64,000 nucleotides of DNA. Source: Pegea sp. RAD2-039. Lineage: Eukaryota; Chordata; Thaliacea; Salpida; Salpidae. Where the stretch lies: assembly GCA_034620365.1 (NCBI GenBank), contig JAQGEQ010000305.1, positions 124,001 to 188,000 of the forward strand, read 5' to 3'. Under the pieces are notes generated by a model. The model was not told where the DNA came from, made no database searches, and was given only the letters and a program-made list of their open reading frames with translations. The first letter of the stretch is position 1, and each line of letters starts with the position of its first letter. This document shows, piece by piece, positions 17,475 to 29,690 of the stretch. Both the position numbers and the translations under genes were made by a program.

Positions 17475-17679
17475 TATTTTTATTTATTTATTACAATAAA
17501 TGCAAAGTAGGGTACCTGATGAGAGTACCTCTCGCTAACACGCATTCTCACAAATAACATCTATTTAGTTAAAAATATAGAAAGTAAAAGATGTAACACA
17601 TGGTATTTCGAATAGCACTCAAAGCATATAACAGTGAACAATTACAATGGAATGTTAATAATATAAGAAAGAAAAAAAA

Positions 17680-18050
17680 ATCACAGTTTAGAAATGACAA
17701 TGTTAAAAATATTATAATGGTTCAACTTCTTTTTGAACAACACGAGCGACTCCGAGATGACAATGTCTGATGGCAGCTGGTTCCATGTACTAATTGTGCG
17801 GTATGAGAAAACATTTGCTCTGACCAATGTACCAGGTGATATGGGCTTATTAAGATTTAATGTGTGTCGTTTGAGCTGATATAACTTGAGGGAAGGACTA
17901 ATGGAAAAGAAATCATCAAACTGAATGTCAATTAAATTGTGGATAATTTTAAAAATAAGAATTAAATCGTATTTAATCCGTCAAATTTCCAAAGTATCTA
18001 AATTGAAGAAACTGAGACGATGTTTATCATATTTAATATTAAGTTTCCTC
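17680..18050 (-). pseudogene. LINE reverse transcriptase C-terminal fragment
   Basis: The minus-strand frame reads KYDLILIFKIIHNLIDIQ, then LKLYQLKRHTLNLN, FSYRTISTWNQLPSDIV, SLVLFKKKLN and a stop: the thumb/C-terminus of CR1-like RTs (F..R....WN.LP......S...FK..L). One in-frame TGA interrupts the start of the block. The same segment is present at 36920-37500 and 53600-54000. Confidence 0.8.
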
Positions 18051-18560
18051 TATACTAATCTCAGAGACATTTGTAAGAATGTCGGAGCAGGAGAGAGGAG
18101 TATTGCCATCATCGGTTATAAAAACGCTATTGAATTGATTGTTTAGCAACTCAGCTTTATTTTCTGGTTCCATCACAAGCTGGTCGCTGTTATCCATTAA
18201 GGGAGGTATTTGAGATCTCGCCTTAAACTTGAGATTTATGAAACCAAAAAACGTTTTCTTGCAAGGTGAAGATAAAACTGCACTTTCTCTTCCTAAATAG
18301 AAATTAGAAACATATTTCTTGTAAACTATACAAAGATCTTTGTTAGATATACACATACATACAATATACAGAGATTTGATGGAAGAATCTGTTTTAGTTT
18401 GGTTGTATAGGAGGTTTTTTAAGTGTAGTAAATTCTTTAAATTTTTAGGCAAATGTGGTTTTTTGTTGGCACTATAATAAGGTATGAATTTTTCGATTGA
18501 CTCTTTAACCATGTTAGTAAACCTTGAGTAAATAGTATTGATGTCTTCGGAAGAGTTGAA
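18051..18560 (-). pseudogene. LINE ORF2 linker between endonuclease and RT
   Basis: An open frame at 18039-18512 covers the segment that normally joins endonuclease to RT (KAELLNNQFNSVF near its end is the usual pre-RT helix). Similar sequence occurs at 29400-29690 and 54600-55030, which supports the assignment. It is broken relative to the endonuclease frame. Confidence 0.7.
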
Positions 18561-18647
18561 AACAGAAATCCAGTCAACATCTGATAGAAATTTGTTAATG
18601 CCATTATAATTTTTTGTAAAAATTTCGTTTGCTTGAAGTTTTAACTT

Positions 18648-19547
18648 TCATAAAAAAGTTTGATGGAGTTTGAATTCAATCATATTGTGATCGTATATCA
18701 AAGCAAAAGGTTCTTTTTGATCAACGTAGATAATGTTCTTGGGTTTTGATGTGATAAGAAGATCCAAAGTATTACCACTAACTTGGGTCGGAAAAGTAAC
18801 CATCTGAGATAGATTATTGGCATTGAGGAAGCTTACAAAGGCATGACATAGAAAAGCTGAATTAGTATTATCGCTATCCAAGTTAAACGATTTTCCAATA
18901 AATGCTAAATTCGGGTTATTCCAATCAATTTTACTAAAATTAAAATCCCCCAAAATATATAACTCAGGACACACAACACTATTCAGAACCTTCAATAAGA
19001 CCTTAACAGTAACCTCATCATTAGTTTTAGAGGGTGGAAGGTAGGTATATATAAAACGAGAACATTTGGACTTTGAGTAATGAAAATCAAAAGCGATAAT
19101 CTCAAACCCTGAAAAATTAATGGGATCGATCTGAACTCTAGAAATCTTGGGTGCAAGCGATATTTTGTAAATTACGCAAACACCACCGCCTCTATCATAC
19201 AGTCTATCACAACGCAAAACACAAAAATGATTACCGTCAACCAGAAAAGAATCAGGATAAAACGGTTTCAACCAAGTTTCAGTAATAAAAGCAAATGTGA
19301 AATCTTGGGAATGCAAAAGAGCTTTCAATTGAAAAATTTTGTTAATAATCGACCGTGCGTTGAAGAACATACCAAATGTGATAGAAGAATTGTCTTTTTG
19401 ATGCTTGTGAGATTTGATGATGGGCTTCTGTAAATTGATATCTTGGGTATTAACAATTGTGTCTGAAGAGAGTTTGAAAAAAGAGCATGTGGGTCCAGTG
19501 GTTATTTTCCACTTCCGTTTTTTGAAAAAAACCTTGACAATTATCAA
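18648..19547 (-). pseudogene. LINE ORF2 apurinic-like endonuclease domain
   Basis: A 299-residue open frame. Endonuclease motifs are in order: NARSI (N), ITETWL (E), DRLYDRGGGVC, LYILGDFNFSKIDW (D and N), NTLDLLIT and DHNMIEF (final D-H). The frame ends where the RT linker should start and continues out of frame, so it is a decayed ORF2 piece. The start is uncertain. Confidence 0.85.
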
Positions 19548-19604
19548 GGCCCATGGTGGACCTCGAACTTTTTATTTGAAATCAGTTGGTTGTTCCTTCT
19601 GATT

Positions 19605-20460
19605 TCAGTTATACGCTTCTTTTAGAAGACACTTATTTTCTAAGCGATGATCTCCACACATATCATTTGCTACTCTAATGCGCTCGAATTTTTCGTCAAG
19701 CTTTAGCTTATACAACTTGGCAAGAAACTTGCGCTTATTCCAATTTTCCTGAAAGGACACTTTCAACGGTCTTTGATGATTTGAGCTTTTTGCTCCAAGT
19801 CTAGTCATTGATGCCTTTGGAACGTCCACAAAATCAAGGCTTTGAGAGCACATTTGATTAAAAAACTTACTGTCATCATCTTTATCAGTCTCAGAGATAT
19901 TAAAGATGATGACACTGTTTTCTCTATCCTCACAGTCTACAGTGAGTTTTTTGTGCGTGTTGGTGACCTTCTTGGCAAGAAGCTGCACCATGTTAACATT
20001 TTTGTCGGAACTGGGATCACCGACCACCGAGGCTCATGTGACTTGTTTCTTTGTAGAGGCATTCAGTTCGTCCATTGATTTAGACAAACTAGAAACTTTC
20101 TCATCAATCTTTGCAACATCTTTGACACTTTCCGATTTAAATTTGGCTAGTTCAGCAGATACAGATTGGCTGATGTCGGATGATTGATTTTGATTATAAT
20201 TAGATTAGGGAGCTGTTGTGTCCATGGTTCTATATTTAATGCAGAACCATTTAAATCCCATTTGCTTCGTCTGGTTGTTATCAAATATATAGTACATTTT
20301 TTGCTCACATCACTACAGGTAAGATGAAACCAGGAGAGACATTTAATGCATTCTATTGCCGGATCTTCACCAGAGCAAATTTCATTGCAAGATTGGCAAT
20401 TGCCATTGCAAGCTTGTTTTGATGAAGTCGGTTTGTCAGGATTTTTCTTTACGTTTGATC
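19605..20460 (-). pseudogene. LINE ORF1: PHD-like finger, coiled coil and RRM-like/CTD region
   Basis: The 5' part (about 20420-20300) encodes a zinc finger with CQSC, ECIKC and WFHLTC spacing typical of PHD-type fingers. A short coiled coil follows (SESVKDVAKIDEKVSSLSKS), then an in-frame TGA near 20039. The open stretch 20027-19605 has ENSVIIFNISETD and RPLKVSF...KRKFL, as in nucleic-acid-binding ORF1 proteins. Decayed. Confidence 0.7.
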
Positions 20461-20500
20461 GTAAGGTCTAGGTATTTTTATGTGTATCCATCATAGTTTT

Positions 20501-21474
20501 TAAAAACGATTTTTACTGTCACCAACCACAATATATAGTATATAAATAAAATACAAATCACTTCCTAGAAATAACTTTATCACAACTTAGAAGCACTTAT
20601 TCAAATAGAATATAACCTATAACTTATTCAAATAGAATATTTAAACATCTTTGGTTGATGAAGAAGTTTACACAACTCAATGTGTAACTAACTTCATAAA
20701 ATAAACTTCAATGTAAAATATATTATTAAATACGAATTATTAGGATTTTAAACATGAAAAAAGAAGTTTTATTAATCAATAAACTTTTTTTCATGATAAA
20801 ATTTCAGTTATGACAAATATATGCAGATCACTTTTTAAGAATAAAATGTTTATAAAGATTAGGAGACTATTACATTATATAGATGGATTCAGCAATAAGT
20901 ACAAGAGTACATGGCTTCTTTCAGTAATAAAGTTCTCATAAGTTTTTTAAATTGTTGATATCAAGTCATATAGGGTCACCTACTTCCATATTGACACAGT
21001 ATTCTAAAAAGATTTATATTTCTTCCATATATCTACAAATAATCTTGAAGATCACCCTGACTTAAACAAAATACAAACAAGCTATTGAAATTTTGTTCTT
21101 TACTAGTGACAGAAAAATACAGGAATATCATAAGTTGGTAACATCTTTACTTCTAGGTTATTGAAATTCTTGAAGAGATATAAGATGATAATTTGTAATT
21201 GTCTATAGAAAAATCGCCTCACCTAAAATGTTTGGTTAAAAACTGAACATGATCAAAACAACATTGACAACAAAAGTACAATTTTGTGTTCATCATCGAT
21301 TTTATTTGTGATAACAGTGCAAAATTATTTAAAAAGAATTACCAAACTCATTTACTATCATAGGTTAGTCCACACCTTTCAAAAAAATAAACAAAAGCAA
21401 AACAAAGAAAAGTTTTAAATACTAACACCAACAAAAAATATTACATAATGAAAACAATGTCAATTGCTTCTTCT
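20501..21474. other. Intergenic region
   Basis: AT-rich, no gene recognised. Some of it may be old, unrecognisable LINE 5' sequence. Confidence 0.5.
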
Positions 21475-21921
21475 TTAATCTGAAGTAAAACTATTCCGAA
21501 TTTTTAATTTAATTAACAATTTTTCAAATGTTGAATATTCATTATAATGGAATTTCAACATATGAGCTCTTCTAGTTTTCAATGTTTTATAAAACTTATC
21601 GCAGTACAAACATTGATATGGCCGATCTACCGAATGAGCTTTACGGTGACACTTTAAAGAACTAATAAACTTAAAGCTTCTGGCACAGATATTACATTTG
21701 TAAGGATAAACGCTGAAATGGACACGTATATGACTTTTCAAAGTTCCGCTTTCATTAAAACTTCGTTGGCAAATATCACACTGATATGGTTTTTCACCAG
21801 TATGAATTCGAATGTGGTTTTTAAGATAAGATTTTGAAGCAAAATCTTTCTTACATCGGGTACATCTGTATAATTTTTTCTTAGAGCTTGCTTCATTTTT
21901 GTTTTTTGGGGTTGCTGGCAT
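21475..21921 (-). CDS. C2H2 zinc-finger protein with four tandem fingers
   Basis: Single-exon 148-residue protein starting at ATG 21921; the frame opens slightly upstream but without an ATG. Four classical fingers occupy most of it: C20-x2-C23 to H36-x3-H40, C48 to H68, C76 to H96 and C104 to H125. The linker after finger 1 is canonical TGEKPYQC; later linkers are diverged (FSVYPYKC, SVDRPYQC). A basic, Lys/Ser-rich leader precedes the fingers and a 20-residue tail follows. It should bind about 12 bp of DNA in the nucleus. No KRAB, BTB or SCAN domain is present, and the orthologue cannot be named from fingers alone. It lies about 1 kb from the LINE and may have further 5' exons. Confidence 0.8.
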   Translation of the reverse strand: MPATPKNKNEASSKKKLYRCTRCKKDFASKSYLKNHIRIHTGEKPYQCDICQRSFNESGTLKSHIRVHFSVYPYKCNICARSFKFISSLKCHRKAHSVDRPYQCLYCDKFYKTLKTRRAHMLKFHYNEYSTFEKLLIKLKIRNSFTSD

Positions 21922-23190
21922 TTTATTTATTTGATGTTTCAAATAATTATTGAGTACCTTGAAAAATTGAAGATTTTTTTATTATTGATAAACTAATTTT
22001 AATTTACAACAAATTAGAAAAACAAGAATATTCAAATTGAAAGAAAAATGTCATAAAAAATCCATTAAAAAAGCTAAGTAAAGTTTAAGTAATTGAAACC
22101 AACTTTAAAAAACCTTTAGGTATGTAATTAAGCAAACAAACATTAAAAACAGTTTAACAATATATTATATATAATTTTAATATTTAACAAATTTTTTGAT
22201 TAAAGTTATTTAAAAAATAGTCAAAAATAAATAAATTTCGATAAAAGCATTAAAAGAATGAAGATTGACACAAAAATGAACCACATATAATATAACTTTG
22301 GTAGTTTTAAGTTTAAAATCTTAAAACATAAGTTTTTAGTGAAAGCGAACATGAGAAAAAAAATATATTGTCAAAAAATCAAAATTAAGAAAAAAAAAGT
22401 TATAGAAATAGTTAAAAAAAATTAATGAAGCTTTCAAGAATAATGGAAAGATAATCAGATATAGATGAAAATAGAAATCAATTAAAATCAGAACAACCCA
22501 AGCTTTAATGACGAAATTTTATTGCAGAAAATTGGTCAATATAAAAACTTAATAAGTAAAAATAAAGCTATATTATGGATAAATAGTATCACAAACATAA
22601 TAATGATTTAAAAAATTAAATCTAAAATTTATTATACCCATTAATCAGTAATGAAGAATAGAAATAATTTCGCGAAAACGAATAAAGGCACACAGATTAG
22701 AATCTTGATTAATGATGTCACTAAAGTACAATTATCTTAATAAATCTTCCACAAATGGCGCAATTGAGCTCGTTCTAAGTTGATGATTATCCAATTGCGA
22801 AGAAGACTAATTAACATAACTATTTCCTATAAACTATTAGAACTAAAATATTCTTTTCAGTAATTAAAACAAATTTATAAAGAAATCAAAATATTGAACT
22901 TAGTAGATATTGTAAATATTAAAAGTTAATTCAACCAATCCTTAAAAACTGTTAGATTTATATTAAACTAATGATGAAATAAAATAAATTACATCGGTTT
23001 TTTCTAAAGATTTTTTTAGTTTAAAAAATGGTTTCTAACTTAAAAAGATATTTCAAGCCAATGTATCTAACGAGTATATACGTTTTATTTAATAAATATA
23101 TAATAAGTTTTTTACGATTATATTTAGTTATTAGCTTAATTTTTACTCTGAGGAATTTAATCTGTCGTTTTATTTACCATTTGATTGAAT
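21922..23190. other. AT-rich intergenic region
   Basis: No supportable gene; the ORF at 23028-23237 is Leu/Ile/Tyr-rich, runs into LINE sequence at its end, and looks spurious. Confidence 0.55.
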
Positions 23191-23219
23191 GTCTTGCCGT
23201 TTTAATTCATAAACGCACT

Positions 23220-23318
23220 ATAAATGGTTACTTGTGAGAACGTGTGTTAGCGAGAGATGCTCTCTTCAGGGACTTTCCTTTGCGTTTATTGTAATAAATA
23301 AACAAATAAAATAAATAT
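23220..23318 (+). mobile_element. 5'-truncated LINE: 3' end only
   Basis: The stretch containing GTGTGTTAGCGAGAG, GCTCTCTTCAGGGACTTTCC and GTTTATTGTAATAAATAAAC is the reverse complement of the 3' terminus of the 17475 element, so this is a short plus-strand copy with a (TAAA)n tail. The 5' truncation point is uncertain. Confidence 0.8.
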
Positions 23319-25271
23319 TTTTGTTTTTAACGTCAATAAATACTTTAATATTTTTTTATTCATATTTTCAAGCTTTATTAGATGTGTAGCTTTAAAACAA
23401 AAAGTGTTTAAAGTAACTCAATAGAACTATTCTTAATAGTTTATCATAAGTTTCTTTTACTACTTTTGCTTGCTTTCACAGAAGCATAGATAAAGATTTT
23501 TAGCATAATTATTGAGTTCAAATCGTTCATCATTAACAGTCTCTTTTTTCTTGTGCTCTTTAATAAAACAGATAGCTCCAAAAGTATTTTTGGTAGCAAT
23601 TCTTTAGTTTCAAAGTCAATAAATTTTATTTTCAGTAGAATCTTATTTTAATAAATTTTATTGAAATTTTTATTTTTGTTCTAAAGAAATTATGAAACTG
23701 ACTTTACTAAGGAGCGTACACTCTACTACTGTTTCTCTAATAAAAATAACTTTTATTAATAATAAAGCTCCTAATAAAGCTTTATTGTACTATGAGCTGC
23801 GTAAAATTCAAACTAACAAGTATGATGTGCAAAATTCTACATTAAAAGATAATTCTAGATCCACCTTAAAATTACATTTACGTATGCGTAAGAATATTTA
23901 AGCTATTCTGTTGCAGTTTCTTTGCACTGTTTGAAGCTAGCAAGCCCTTAACACCTTCAACCATCAACTGCAAAACTTTAGACCATATAAACCCTAAGGT
24001 CACTATTGCATAAAAATGATTCATTAGTGAAAACCCTCATAGTGTTTATCATTGATTGACACGTAGCATTATTGTTTATATAAACTTCGTTTATTATTGT
24101 AAAATCTCACTACATTAAATGTTTGCTTGAATTTATCTCTCAGTGTTTGTTGATATATTAAGTTTGAAAAAAATTTAGATCTTCCATGACACTGTTTACC
24201 CAACAATATTACCATAATTCTTATAAAAAATATTTTTGATTATGCCCATAAGCATTTTATATTACTAAATAACTTATATAAAAACAACAATATTATTATT
24301 GAAGGTTACAAGTTCAATTCAAGTTAAAATTTGAAGTAAGTTGTTTTCATGCTGATTATCTATTTGGCTTCAATAACATATAAAAAAGTGAATCAAGTTT
24401 TTTTTTAAATTAAAGAACCTTTTACAAGAAATATCTTCACATTAAAAAACATATTTACTTTAAACATTAATGAGCTTTATTAACACATGATTCTTGTTTG
24501 ATGCTATATTTTTTCTTATTTATATTTACGATGAAAAAAAATACAAGAATTAGAAAAACTTCTTCATTAAAAATTGATTTAAAAGTGCAATAGTTTATGT
24601 TAATTAAGGTTTAAAAAAGTATCAAAACAACTAATCTCTTAAAAACAATAAGTTTTATAAAAACATATTTTTTGGTGTTGTTTTCATCATTAAAAAAGCT
24701 TAGAGGTACAGTAGTTTAAAACTTAAAGATTATACCTAAAGTAAACAGGTTTCAATTGAATTTTAGAGTTGAACGCTTATATTTATTTCCCATTTCTAGT
24801 CAGTTCTTCTCTATTAAATATGTTTGTGGCTTACCGAAATATATTAAACAAAGAATTGCTATGTTCTAATATTTATTTTTATAATTTCTTAATTGTATGG
24901 TAATAATATTAGTAAAAACATGATCAAGTAGCTTTTTTTTTGTGATTTTTGAAGATATTTATTTATTAGAGAAATGAATGTTTTTTTTTTAAATCAGATA
25001 GTTTTGTAATAAAAGCTAATAACATTAACTGTTCATAATGTTTACAAAATTTTTATCAGCAAAATAATATCAAATTAGGAAACTTATTATGTGAAAAAAA
25101 TGTTGATGAAATTTGTGATTAGCTATTAGTAAAATATATTTATTGATAATTGATTTTTTTGTAGTTAGAGTTTTCATAATCGGTATTTGCTACAATAAGC
25201 CTCATTTTATTGTAATAATATCAGTATTGAGTTTTTGATGATCATATCGTGATTTGTATAGATAGCCTAGA
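23319..25271. other. Intergenic region with one doubtful small ORF
   Basis: AT-rich. A 69-codon ATG ORF at 23692-23901 starts MKLTLLRSVHSTT, which could be a mitochondrial presequence, but no family is recognised and I do not call it a gene. Near 23940-23970 a short stretch (CACCTTCAACCATCAACTG) faintly resembles the reverse complement of the ISWI intron repeat. The PCGF-like promoter should lie at the right end. Confidence 0.45.
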
Positions 25272-27832
25272 ATGTCTTCTGATGTAATTGATGAACAGAT
25301 TTTGTCTTTTGTAACCTGCCAAATCTGCAGGGAAGTAATTGAAAAAGCCACAACTCTAATCTGTTGTTCCAGTTCTTGTAAGTTTCATTTCACCATTTTA
25401 TTTTAAATTTTCAAAGAATGATGTTTATGTCAATTAAAAATGTTATTTCAAAATCGCTCATCAATATGATTGTTAAAATTGTTTACTTATACTCTATTTT
25501 TAGTTTGTGAAAAATGCATCAAAGCTTATCTTCAGTTAAAAGATCAATGTCCAATTTGCAACATGGCAGCCAATATTTCTTATTCAGGGGGTGTTTTGAA
25601 AAGAGACAAATTTTTGCAAAATATTATTCATAACATATTGCCTCAAAAGAAGCTATCTACTACAGCTGAAGGTTTTCAATTGTAACAAATGCTTACAAAG
25701 TTAACATTTTATGCTTTTTTTTAGATTCGGAGTTTTCTGATGAATATGAAAGATTTGAAACTTACCGATTGTTTATTAAGCCTTGTGAAAAGTAATTTCA
25801 TTTATTTATTATTAAAGTTTAGTTCTAAGAAATTTTCTTCTAAAATAATTTTAATTTCTGATTAAACAAGATTTAGTTGTTCACAGTGATACAATTCACT
25901 TATTTCATTTTCCAGTGCTGAACACTTTATCAAAGGAGAAATGTATGAAGAAGTAACAGCAAAATTCCAGCCGTTTTTCATCACAGTTAATGTGAATGCT
26001 TCAATTCAATCTCTTGAGAGCTTGATCAAGCTGAAATATAGTAGAAATCGCAACAAAGAAAATTGTCTGCAAGTAAGTTAAAACAACTTTTTGTGTGTAG
26101 TTTCATTTAACTTGAAAAATGACTAAAATATTCATTGTTATCTGTGTTACTCCACGTGCTTTTTTCAAAGTTTAATTTTTTGAAAAAGTTTGAGTTGGTT
26201 TAGCAAATGAGATGGGAAGCCTCTTTGAATACTCCATAAAACATTTCTTCATCATCATATTTTCATTTAAATAATACGATTTAATTTACTTGGATAAATA
26301 AGGTGATGTTTTTATGGAAAGTGACTACAGTACTACCTCATCGCTTTGCATCACAATTGTAAAGCGTTTTTCCAGCATATAATAGAATATTCAAACTATT
26401 TAAAACCTGAAAATAAAATTACGCTGACTTATAAATCTTAAAATCAATATATATAAAAAAGAACTGTTTGCTGTATGGTCTTGTTAAGAAGGTGTCACAT
26501 TTGCTGTACAAATTCGTTATAACTTTTTCTCAGATTTAAAGTAATTTCTAGAAGGTTTAGCTCTTATAATCATCTGATATTATTTGAACAAGGAAATCAT
26601 TCGCAACAGATCATGAGAATATTTTGTAAAATGAATTTACTAACAAAATATTTTAGGTTAACTTATACCATAATGGGAAGAAACTACGACCTTCAAGAAC
26701 CTTGAACGAAGTATTTAAAAGTACAGCTGAAAAAGTAACTTCGTTTCTCGCAGCTTTTCTATCAATTTTCACTTTTATTTTGTTTCAGATTAAAATGGTA
26801 AAGTTTACAGCTATTCAGTTGAAGAAAACAAACAATTATGTTGGCATATTTCATGAATTTTTACTGGAGAAGAATAACCTTAAAGAAGTGAAGCAATCAA
26901 GAGAACTTGGAAAACGAAACTACAACTTCAGCCGAAAAAAGTTAACAAATATATCAAAGATGGCAAAAGTAAAAACTTCAAGCTTGAAAAATGATAATAA
27001 AAAAGCAAGCTATCTTGTTGATCAATTTGGGTATTTAGAAAAAACGTTTAAGCAACCAATAGATGGAAATAGAAGTAATGAGACGACTGCTGATGAAAAT
27101 TTGTTTTTGACGTCAGTTGAATCAAATAAAAGTTCTTTAATCTCAACAGACCAAAAAAATTTTGCTACTTTACATGGAAAAGCTGCAACTTCATCTATAA
27201 CTGCTGAGAAGTCAACCACATACTTACCAACTAATCATCAAACCTATATCAAACACAGCTTTGGAAATAGGTATTCTCAGTTGCAAGGAGACAAGTCTGT
27301 TAAAAATGTTCCTTTACAACATCAAGGTGTAAAGTATAATTCTTGTGGAATTAGTTTAGGAGCTTCTAATATCGGTTCATGTACCAGTCTTGTTAATCCA
27401 TCAGTTGAAGAAAGTGAACTAGTTGTTCCAGAAACCATCAATAGAAGAACCACTTGTTCTAATCAAATGATCTTTAACTATCAACATCAATCGCTTCCGC
27501 AGTTTGCTGCTTTCAATCACCTCTCAGCTCCAAAACTTTCTGCTCCCTTTTCTACGCTTAATACATATTCAAATGTTCAGAACACAATTGCTTTGCAGTT
27601 GGAAAATTATCACCTTAAATATCAAATTGGGGCTTTGTATAATCAACTACTTTTGTCTTCACAAAAGCAAGCAAACCAACAATTTGTAAGTCATCATCCT
27701 TTTGGAAGAAATCAAATTAATACGATTCCACAAGCAACCAACGCTGGGCTAAGCGGTAAAAATTATTTTGAGATAACTCACCAAGAAGATTGCGACAACA
27801 AATCTTCTGATGAAATGGATGTCCACTTTTGA
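25272..27832 (+). CDS. Polycomb-group RING finger (PCGF)-like protein with degenerate RING
   Basis: Six exons: 25272-25377, 25504-25671, 25725-25791, 25916-26072, 26657-26734, 26789-27832; 539 residues. PCGF proteins pair with RING1 in Polycomb repressive complex 1 in the nucleus. The RING at about 16-54 has CQIC, C32, FCEKC and CPIC, followed by the PCGF-type tail VLKRDKFLQNIIHNILP. The fourth zinc ligand, His in PCGF (CLHSFC), is Ser34 here (CSSSFC). Residues about 114-205 resemble a RAWUL ubiquitin-like domain (VNLYHNGKKLRPSRTLNEVF). The rest is a long Ser/Asn/Gln-rich, probably disordered tail. The stretch 26735-26788 is open but has GTAACT and TTTGTTTCAG ends, 54 nt like other short introns, and encodes an unlikely hydrophobic insert; I treat it as an intron (557 residues if retained). 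PCGF versus another RING/RAWUL protein is not certain. Confidence 0.8.
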
Positions 27833-28229
27833 CATTTCAGCAAAATTTCAATTCTATGAATCCCAAATTCTTATCTTAAACCAATTGAAGCTTACTGAAC
27901 TGCTGATACCTGAAATCCATTTGTAAGCTTTGACTATATTATAATAGTTTTAATCTGCAGCGTTGTTATACTGAGGTAATACTAGAAGTAAAATACTTAT
28001 GCTCTTAATAAAACTATTTGATATTCAACTGATTAGTTTTTTATATGTAGTGTTTTCGAATGATAGTTAAAAAGGTTGAGCTCAATTGCAGTCTTCAATA
28101 TTTATATAAAAGTTATTCGCTAACTATAATCCAAGAAGTTATTTGGGTATACAAACTTTCTAGTTGTTCCTTTACTTATATCTTTTGAGGATGTTTACTT
28201 TTCGGAAATGGTTTTATTTATAAAAATTG
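27833..28229. other. 3' UTR and flank of the PCGF-like gene
   Basis: Downstream of the stop; contains the likely polyadenylation signal. No other feature before LINE sequence begins. Confidence 0.6.
28007..28012 (+). terminator. Putative polyadenylation signal AATAAA of the PCGF-like gene
   Basis: AATAAA about 175 nt past the stop codon; position only. Confidence 0.4.
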
Positions 28230-28740
28230 AGCAAAATTAATTATAGTAATTTCCACCAAATCTTCAAATTGATTGTTTCACAAAAAATTTCTGAAAATCT
28301 TCTCAACAACAACAACTTACTTCCTAATTTTCAGTTTGGGATTTTCCACAAAGATCTTACAGTGATTATCCTACCTAATTTCCACAAGCAAATATATTCT
28401 TCAGCAAATAATCTGACTACTAATTTAAACAGACATTAGAGCAGTTTTTGACTCAGTTTCACATCCTATATTTGTAAACACTCTCATACAGTTTAACATT
28501 AACTCAACCCTTACCTCTTGGATTGAACAATTTCTTAAAGATAACAACGAGTTAGCATCAACTACTCTGCTTCAAGTTTTCTTGGGGTATTCTAGTGCTC
28601 ACCAAAGCAGCATTATTGGCTCTCTTCTCTTCAATATTTATATCAATGATTTTGCAGATTGTTTTTCATCACTAAGTGATTCTGAAAATTTAACGCTTTT
28701 TGCTGACGTGGCCAAAAGTTTGAATACTATTCAGTAAAGA
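28230..28740 (+). mobile_element. Decayed LINE reverse-transcriptase fragment
   Basis: The plus-strand frames give QKISENLLNNNNLLPNFQFG (RT motif before FGFR), then, after frame changes, SSIIGSLLFNIYINDF (motif GxLLFxxYINDL) and LTLFAD, the start of the F/YADD box, where the homology stops. Several stops; a dead fragment, probably a different subfamily from the 17475 element. Confidence 0.7.
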
Positions 28741-28754
28741 ATTATTTAAGTTAA

Positions 28755-29690
28755 TCAGGTCGACACGAATAGTTTCAAAAAATTGTTATAAAATGGGTAA
28801 AAATCTAATTTTTTAACTTTTAAGTAACTTCTATTAAGTGAGCAAACGCCAGCTCCTCTAGTGTCAATACGATCGTATTGAATGATATAGTAGTCAAGAG
28901 AGCACATCATTGGGTTCGAAATTTTATTAGATAGCCAAGACTCGGTTAAGAACAATAGGTTGATTTGGTTAGGAGTCAAGATGATTGACAAATTATGTAA
29001 GGCAGGTAGGTTGGTTGATAGTATCATCCCAAAAGAAGTCAAGTGTTGAAAAAAGACTGAAGTTTTAGAATAGATTAGTTGATGATGGTAAATCTAACCG
29101 TTCTTACTCCCCTGAGCAACTTCTAGTTTTTCATGTAGTTCTTTTACTAGTCTCTTGTGAAGCTCTTGCTACTTTTTGGGTTGGTTCGGCTGCGAAGAAT
29201 TCAAAAAATACGAGTTAAGTTGTATTGATCTGTCGAATTTACAAGGTATGGATATAAATAAGTGGTTTTCCAAGGTATAACTGGCAACGCAAGTATTTGA
29301 TCAGGAGTGTTGGAAACTGATGATTTTAAAGAAGAAATAGTTTTAGCTACATTATCGATCGTTATGTTAAAATCTATCATCTCAAATAGATTTGCAAGAA
29401 ATTCAGAGTGTGGAGGAGAAGTGGTATTGCCATCATCGGTTATAAAAACGCAATAAATTGATTGTTAAGCAATTCAGCTGCATTCTCTAGTTTCATCACA
29501 AGCTGGTCGCTGTTATCAAGTAAGTATTCAAGATCTTGCCTTAAGCTTGTGATTTATGAAGCCAAAAATTTTTTGCTTGCTGGCTTGTACTTTCTCTTTT
29601 TAAGTAGAAATTAAAAATAGATTTCTTGTAAAATATACAAAGAACTTTGTACAGAGATATGATGGAAGGTTATATATATGTATAGGTTCT
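28755..29690 (-). mobile_element. Decayed LINE fragments in opposite orientation (endonuclease start and linker)
   Basis: 28755-29042 encodes on the minus strand the first half of an endonuclease: LLFLTESWL, then YDRIDTRGAGVC. At 29400-29690 the linker seen at 18100-18340 recurs (ATTGCCATCATCGGTTATAA is shared exactly). The middle part is unassigned. With the plus-strand RT at 28230-28740 this looks like nested or rearranged insertions. Confidence 0.65.

Larger units (their letters stand above)
17475..20500 (-). mobile_element. CR1-like LINE, internally deleted (RT core missing)
   Basis: Reading the minus strand: PHD-bearing ORF1, endonuclease, linker and reverse-transcriptase C-terminus, then a 3' UTR ending in TTTATTGTAATAAATAAATA. 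The same 3' end recurs at 23318, 36895 and 43146. The RT palm and fingers are absent: the linker ending at about 18040 runs directly into the RT tail. The copy is dead, with stops in ORF1 and RT. The order PHD ORF1, AP-endonuclease, RT fits the CR1 group as I know it, but the clade call is by eye. The 5' boundary near 20500 is approximate. Confidence 0.85.

Noticed and set aside
23692..23901. 69-codon ORF with a presequence-like start
   Set aside because: No family resemblance, no supporting splice sites; kept only as a note in the spacer entry.
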